From PALSA-911 sp963743035 (GTDB lineage Bacteria > Pseudomonadota > Alphaproteobacteria > Acetobacterales > Acetobacteraceae): a DNA stretch of 64,000 bases. The notes beneath the pieces are model-generated. The model was not told where the DNA came from and did no database searches. It was given only the letters and a program-made list of their open reading frames with translations. The translations under genes and the position numbers were made by a program. The stretch covers positions 62,001 to 126,000 of the forward strand of contig CAVUOB010000009.1 in the NCBI GenBank assembly GCA_963743035.1. Reading direction: 5' to 3'. Of the stretch, positions 60,099 through 64,000 are shown one piece after another (position 1 is the stretch's first letter; the number at the start of each line of letters is the position of its first letter).

Positions 60099-61857
60099 GT
60101 GGTCGAGGTCAAAGCCAAATTACTCGTGGAAAAAGGGCTGTTCCCCGAAAACCTCCCGCCAGTCTTTACCGCGGACGCGCTATGGGCAGCCCTCTTGCCT
60201 AGATCGACCACATACCAAGTGTCTTCGAAGGCTTTAGGTGAAGGTGCTCAATATAATGCCAGCAAAAGAGGCGGACAGCGTCGAATATTTCACACTCCTC
60301 ACCCCATTTACATTAAAGAGCAGGGCATTTTTTATGAGACTCATTGGGCCGACATTCAAAATATTTTTGATAAGGCGCCAGGATCTCTTTCCAAGCCCCA
60401 CTTTGAAGAGGACGAGGTGCGGCATGTTCGCATTACACCTCACTCGCATTTGCCTAAAGAACGTTTAAAAGCCTTCTCGCGCTTCAAATACGTTTTGGTG
60501 GCTGACGTTTCCCGCTTTTACAAGTCGGTCTACACGCACACTCTTCCATGGGCCATTAACGGCAAGGACGCTGCGAAGGCTGACAACGATTGGAAGTCGA
60601 CAAGAAGTCTTCGGGAACAGGCTCGATTTCCTGATCCGCCAAGCCCAGTCGCGCCAGACCCAGGGAATTCCCGTTGGGCCCGACAGCTCCGATATCGCTG
60701 GCGAGATAGTGCTTTCGGCGGTGGATAAGGAGTTCATTCAGAGGTCAAAGCCAACCGATGTCGTCTATCGTCGGCATGTTGATGACTATTGGGTAGGGGG
60801 CCATACAATTGAAGAGTGCGAGCGCCATTTGGCGCTTCTTAGGCTTACGCTGCGCCAGTACCAACTCGACATCAACGAATCCAAGACCAAGATTGTCCTG
60901 ACCCGCACCGTCCTTGGCGACACATGGCCGAAAGAGTTCGAGAAAGAGATTGTAAAGACACTTGGCAACGGCACTTCAGATTCTGACGTGCTCGCTGTTC
61001 TGGCGAAAGTCGTAGACTTCGCTGCGGCCAACAACGACGACGGTATTATCCGGCATATTATACGCGTTATCGACCGCAAAGCATTGTGGGCGCCAAATTG
61101 GAGCTTACTACAGCACTTCATCGCCCAATGCTCCATTCAGTTTCCTCACTCCTTCGATTACGCCGCGCGTGTTGTCGCCTGGCGCTTAAGGGTAGCTCGA
61201 TCCCAGGTTGACATCGAGCTTTGGTGGGATATCGCGAAAAATACGATTAGACTGAATACACCGTTGGGCCGAGATGCTGAGGTCTGTTGGGGCCTCTATC
61301 TCGCTAAAGAACTGAACAAGAATATCGCTAAGGCTATTTCAGACCCTATAATCGATTCCTGTAATGGGCTGGTTCTGGCTTTTTTAGCACATTTCAAACA
61401 GCACAAGCTGGCGAGTGACCCGAAGATTTACGACAGGCTTCGGAAGGCTGTTGATGGAGAGCCCTTTGCTGGACGGTTCTGGCCGCTGGCACTTGAGCTT
61501 TCTTACTTAAGGCAGGCCGATACCGCCTGGGCATCAAGCGAGACCTTAGAGATTTTGCGCAGTTTGCATAAGCACAAGGCCTCGATCATCAATTGGAGTG
61601 CAGACCCCAAAGTCTTTGTCGAAACAGATTTCGAAGGCGATTATCCTGATTATGCGATTGAAGATTACGGCCTCGATTATGACAATGACGATGAAGACGA
61701 GGACAATCTTGATGACGAGGATAAGGTCGGCAAGTCCCAGACCGCTAGGCCTCCCTCACTACCGTCAGGCTTCAATCCATTCGATCAGCCCCCGCCGCCG
61801 GAGCCGATGAGCGACAGCGAAATAGACAAGTTATTGGAAGGCTTAGGGAAGTTATGA
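60099..61857 (+). CDS. Defence-type (DRT/Abi-like) reverse transcriptase, frameshifted at ~60590
   Basis: GTG 60099 opens VEVKAKLLVEKGLFPENLPP. The polymerase core has motif A VLVADVSRFYKSVYTH (catalytic Asp), motif B QTQGIPVGPDSS and motif C RRHVDDYWVG (catalytic DD with His-Val rather than Tyr-Ala). The part to ADNDWKS is in one frame and from RQEVFGNRLDFLIRQAQ onward in another; length is 3n+1, so one extra base at about 60585-60600 explains it, and corrected length is about 585 residues. A helical C-terminal domain of about 350 residues follows, with an acidic run near its end (DNDDEDEDNLDDEDK). Not group II intron-like in motif C; the subclass is not assigned. Lower GC than the chromosome. 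Confidence 0.72.
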
Positions 61858-61859
61858 GG

Positions 61860-62165
61860 TTAATCGACCGTCACGCGACACGCCAACCCGATGTCTTGAT
61901 TAGGCCGAATACCGTCAGTCTCATCTGGCGCGACCCGCGGCGAAGGCACATGAGAAGAAACCCACTTGCGCCTAGATAGAGCAGGAGTTGATTGGTACAA
62001 ACCCGTGCCGCCACCCTCATAAGTCAGCGGCAAGGATGCACACTGCGGGAATTTTTTGCACTTACATCCGCTGCAATGTCCGCTCTGTCGTTGAGCCCAT
62101 CCAAAGCTGCCGTTCTGCTTTCGGCCAGTAGTCGCCAGCGTTAGCAGCAGGTAACCTCGCCCCAT
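61860..62165 (-). CDS. Possible convergent minus-strand protein or gene remnant
   Basis: A 101-residue frame ending two bases after the RT stop. The C-terminal half, STPALSRRKWVSSHVPSP then RVAPDETDGIRPNQDIGLA, reads like a genuine protein terminus; the N-terminal part with CSGCKCKKFPQC may be non-coding. The nominal ATG (62165) overlaps the start codon of the divergent plus-strand gene, so it is probably a remnant or starts further inside. No family is recognised. Confidence 0.25.
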   Translation of the reverse strand: MGRGYLLLTLATTGRKQNGSFGWAQRQSGHCSGCKCKKFPQCASLPLTYEGGGTGLYQSTPALSRRKWVSSHVPSPRVAPDETDGIRPNQDIGLACRVTVD

Positions 62166-63903
62166 GCCGCTGGCCGATGCAATTGTTTGGTATGAGCGTC
62201 ACGCCGGGCAGGTGTTCGGCGGCTACGAGGCCCTGCCGCCAGAGCGCCTTTACCGCTGGCTCGACGGCTTGCTGCCCTCCATCCCGGCCCTGGTGCTCGA
62301 CATCGGGGCAGGCTCCGGCCGTGATGCGGCCTGGTTCGCCGACCTCGGCCACGACGTGGTCGCCGTCGAACCAGCGGCGGCGATGCGCGCCGAGGCAGCC
62401 CGGCTGCATCCCGGGCCGCGGATCCGCTGGCTCAACGACCGCCTGCCTGACCTCGCGGCGACGCTGTGTCTCGGCCTCGCCTTCGACCTGATCCTGCTGA
62501 GTGCCGTGTGGATGCATCTCGCGCCCGCCAATCGGCCTCGGGCGCTGCGTAAGCTTGTCACCCTGCTCAAGCCTGGCGGGCTGCTGGTCCTGACGCTGCG
62601 GCACGGCCCGACCGAGCCCGAGCGCGGCATGCATCAAGTGAGCCTGGCCGAGCTGGAGGAACTGGCCCGCGACCACGGGCTGGCGCTGGTGCGCACCGGA
62701 GATGCGTCAGACGTCCAAGGCCGCCCTGGCGTCACTTGGACCCGCGTGGCGTTCCACCTGCCCGACGACGGCACCGGCGCCTTGCCGCTGCTACGGCACG
62801 TGATACTGAACGACGCGAAAAGCTCGACCTACAAGCTGGGTCTGCTGCGCGCCCTGTGCCGGATCGCGGATAGCGCAGCAGGACTGGCGCGCGACGAGGA
62901 CGAAACGCATGTGGCCGTGCCGCTCGGGCTTGTGGCGCTGACCTGGCTCCGCCTGTACCTGCCGCTCGCCCGCGCCAACCTGCCGCAGTCGCCGCAGAAC
63001 CGTATCGGCGGGGAGAAATTGGGCTTCGCCGGGCCAGGATTCCGAGCCCTGTTGGGCGAGGACCTGTCGCCCCTCGACCTCCGGGTGGGTGAACGATTCA
63101 CCGGTCCGCGGGCGCGAGCCCTTTATGTGGCACTCGGTGAGGCTGTCCGCACGATCACCACCATGCCGGTGCGATACATGACTTACCCGAAGGGCGGACC
63201 GGTGCTGCCGAGCACGCCGTGTACGCCGCCGCGTCACAGCGCCTGGGCCGAAGCCCTCGATCTTGATGCGGCGACACTGTGGGGCTGGGGCGAGTTGCGA
63301 GTGCCGCGGCACCTGTGGCGGGCGCTCGGGCGTTTCGCCTGCTGGGTCGAGCCAGCATTGATCACCGAGTGGCTGCGGCTGATGCGTGGCTACGCCGCTG
63401 GACAGGGCCGGACACTCGACCTTGGCGTGCTCGCTACGGCCATGACCTGGGCGGAGCCGAGCCGCGATGTCGCCCTGCCGCGTACTTTGGCGCTGCGCCT
63501 GCTTGAGCGTGGCGACGTCCTCCACTGCGTCTGGAGTGGCAAACGCCTCGAGCCTACAACTCTCGACATAGACCATTGCCTGCCGTGGTCGGCGTGGCCA
63601 TGCGCGGATCTGTGGAACCTTCTGCCGACACATCGAACGGTGAACCAGCACGCCAAACGCGACCGGCTGCCGGCCGAGACGTTGCTGCAGGCCGCACGGG
63701 CACCGATCGTGGGATGGTGGGAGGCAGCTTACTTGAAGGGCGAGATGCTGCCGCGGCGCTTTGCCGAGGAAGCACGGGCGAGCCTGCCGGGCCTCTCCGG
63801 TGATGCTACCGCACCGGCGCCACCGGATGCGGTTTTCGCAGCCGTCAGTCTGCAACGCTTGCGGCTGCGCCATGACCAGCAGGTGCCGGAGTGGGGCGGT
63901 TGA
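62164..63903 (+). CDS. SAM-dependent methyltransferase fused to an HNH endonuclease
   Basis: A 579-residue fusion. Residues 1-200 are a class I methyltransferase (ALVLDIGAGSGRDAAWFADLGHDVVAVEP motif I; FDLILLSAVWMHL). Residues 205-440 are a conserved helical domain beginning RHVILNDAKSSTYKLGLLRALCRIAD. Residues 455-515 are an HNH nuclease: CVWSGKRLEPTTLDIDHCLPWSAW with the catalytic His, then DLWNLLPTHRTVNQHAKRDRLP with the second H/N set. The combination suggests a one-chain modification and cleavage enzyme, possibly anti-phage. It lies beside the RT. ATG 62164 has only a weak CAGG upstream. Confidence 0.75.
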   Translation: MPLADAIVWYERHAGQVFGGYEALPPERLYRWLDGLLPSIPALVLDIGAGSGRDAAWFADLGHDVVAVEPAAAMRAEAARLHPGPRIRWLNDRLPDLAATLCLGLAFDLILLSAVWMHLAPANRPRALRKLVTLLKPGGLLVLTLRHGPTEPERGMHQVSLAELEELARDHGLALVRTGDASDVQGRPGVTWTRVAFHLPDDGTGALPLLRHVILNDAKSSTYKLGLLRALCRIADSAAGLARDEDETHVAVPLGLVALTWLRLYLPLARANLPQSPQNRIGGEKLGFAGPGFRALLGEDLSPLDLRVGERFTGPRARALYVALGEAVRTITTMPVRYMTYPKGGPVLPSTPCTPPRHSAWAEALDLDAATLWGWGELRVPRHLWRALGRFACWVEPALITEWLRLMRGYAAGQGRTLDLGVLATAMTWAEPSRDVALPRTLALRLLERGDVLHCVWSGKRLEPTTLDIDHCLPWSAWPCADLWNLLPTHRTVNQHAKRDRLPAETLLQAARAPIVGWWEAAYLKGEMLPRRFAEEARASLPGLSGDATAPAPPDAVFAAVSLQRLRLRHDQQVPEWGG

Positions 63904-64000
63904 GCTGCGCCCATCTCGGACTTTCGAACTAGCCTTCCACCTTCTAAAAGCGGACGCTACCCACGCTTGAGTGGTCGTTGAAGCGCTCCAAGCCGGTGAT
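63904..64000. other. Window end, nothing recognised
   Basis: Ninety-seven bases after the methyltransferase-HNH stop. No terminator, gene start or attachment sequence is seen before the window ends. Confidence 0.4.

Larger units (their letters stand above)
52182..64000. mobile_element. Integrated element at a tRNA-Thr site (right end outside the window)
   Basis: The element begins at the tRNA-Thr 3' fragment and integrase gene and contains excisionase-like, replication and phage-remnant genes followed by defence-like cargo. Chromosomal genes on the left stop at 52028. From about 58.7 to 61.9 kb the DNA is visibly richer in A and T than the chromosome, consistent with foreign origin. Its right boundary and the intact tRNA are not in view. 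It could be a decayed prophage, a phage satellite or an integrative plasmid. Confidence 0.75.

Overview
The window is about 64 kb of GC-rich DNA with small clusters of co-oriented, often overlapping genes. Gene content (a TIGR02302-type low-complexity protein next to lysA and argH, a TIGR02300/FYDLN acid-domain protein, alphaproteobacterial-type MotAB, HldE, a GumM-like transferase and many Tat signals) points to an alphaproteobacterium, most likely of the Rhodospirillales/Acetobacteraceae. This rests on gene families and composition only; there is no rRNA or marker tree.

Left part (1-16.6 kb): a MetA-like homoserine acyltransferase, then a surface-polysaccharide cluster with a WecG/TagA/GumM glycosyltransferase, two GT2 glycosyltransferases, a polysaccharide deacetylase, a Wzx-type flippase, a methyltransferase, an O-antigen ligase/polymerase-like protein, an acyltransferase, and two related beta-helix proteins. 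The larger of these is 1369 residues with two beta-helices and four Ig-like repeats. A 1.17 kb non-coding gap follows.

Middle part (17.7-45.7 kb): mostly housekeeping. It holds a luciferase-like oxidoreductase, a fatty acid desaturase, a FYDLN acid-domain protein, a thioesterase, motAB, a GT2-GtrA plus GT39 pair for lipid or surface glycan modification, a flavin reductase, a Nudix hydrolase, the TIGR02302 protein and lysA, a methyltransferase, a small lipoprotein with argH, a TlpA-like protein, a branched-chain amino acid-type ABC transporter in which LivM, LivG and LivF appear joined, an SDR enzyme, a deacetylase, an MFS exporter, a CysQ-like phosphatase and hldE.

Sulfur block (45.7-52.0 kb): an assimilatory sulfite reductase hemoprotein, the siroheme methyltransferase that makes its cofactor, a small membrane protein, a possible 38-codon leader, and an SsuABC/TauABC-like ABC transporter. 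AT-rich dyads lie in each promoter region.

Right part (52.18 kb to the end): an integrated element. It begins at a tRNA-Thr(CGT) 3' fragment, followed by a tyrosine integrase, an excisionase-like HTH protein behind a 21-bp operator-like palindrome, a replication protein whose gene contains seven 19-bp palindromic iterons (an oriLambda-like layout), a chain of overlapping small genes, and a broken tail tape-measure-like gene. Then comes cargo that looks like anti-phage defence: a protein with a HEPN-like motif and an LprI-like domain, an unclassified reverse transcriptase, and a methyltransferase-HNH nuclease fusion. The right end and the intact tRNA are not in the window.

Six genes are interrupted by an apparent single-base indel (near 3.21, 6.90, 36.50, 39.33, 57.77 and 60.59 kb). 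In five of them the two halves join into an otherwise normal family member, so sequencing or assembly error is at least as likely as true decay.
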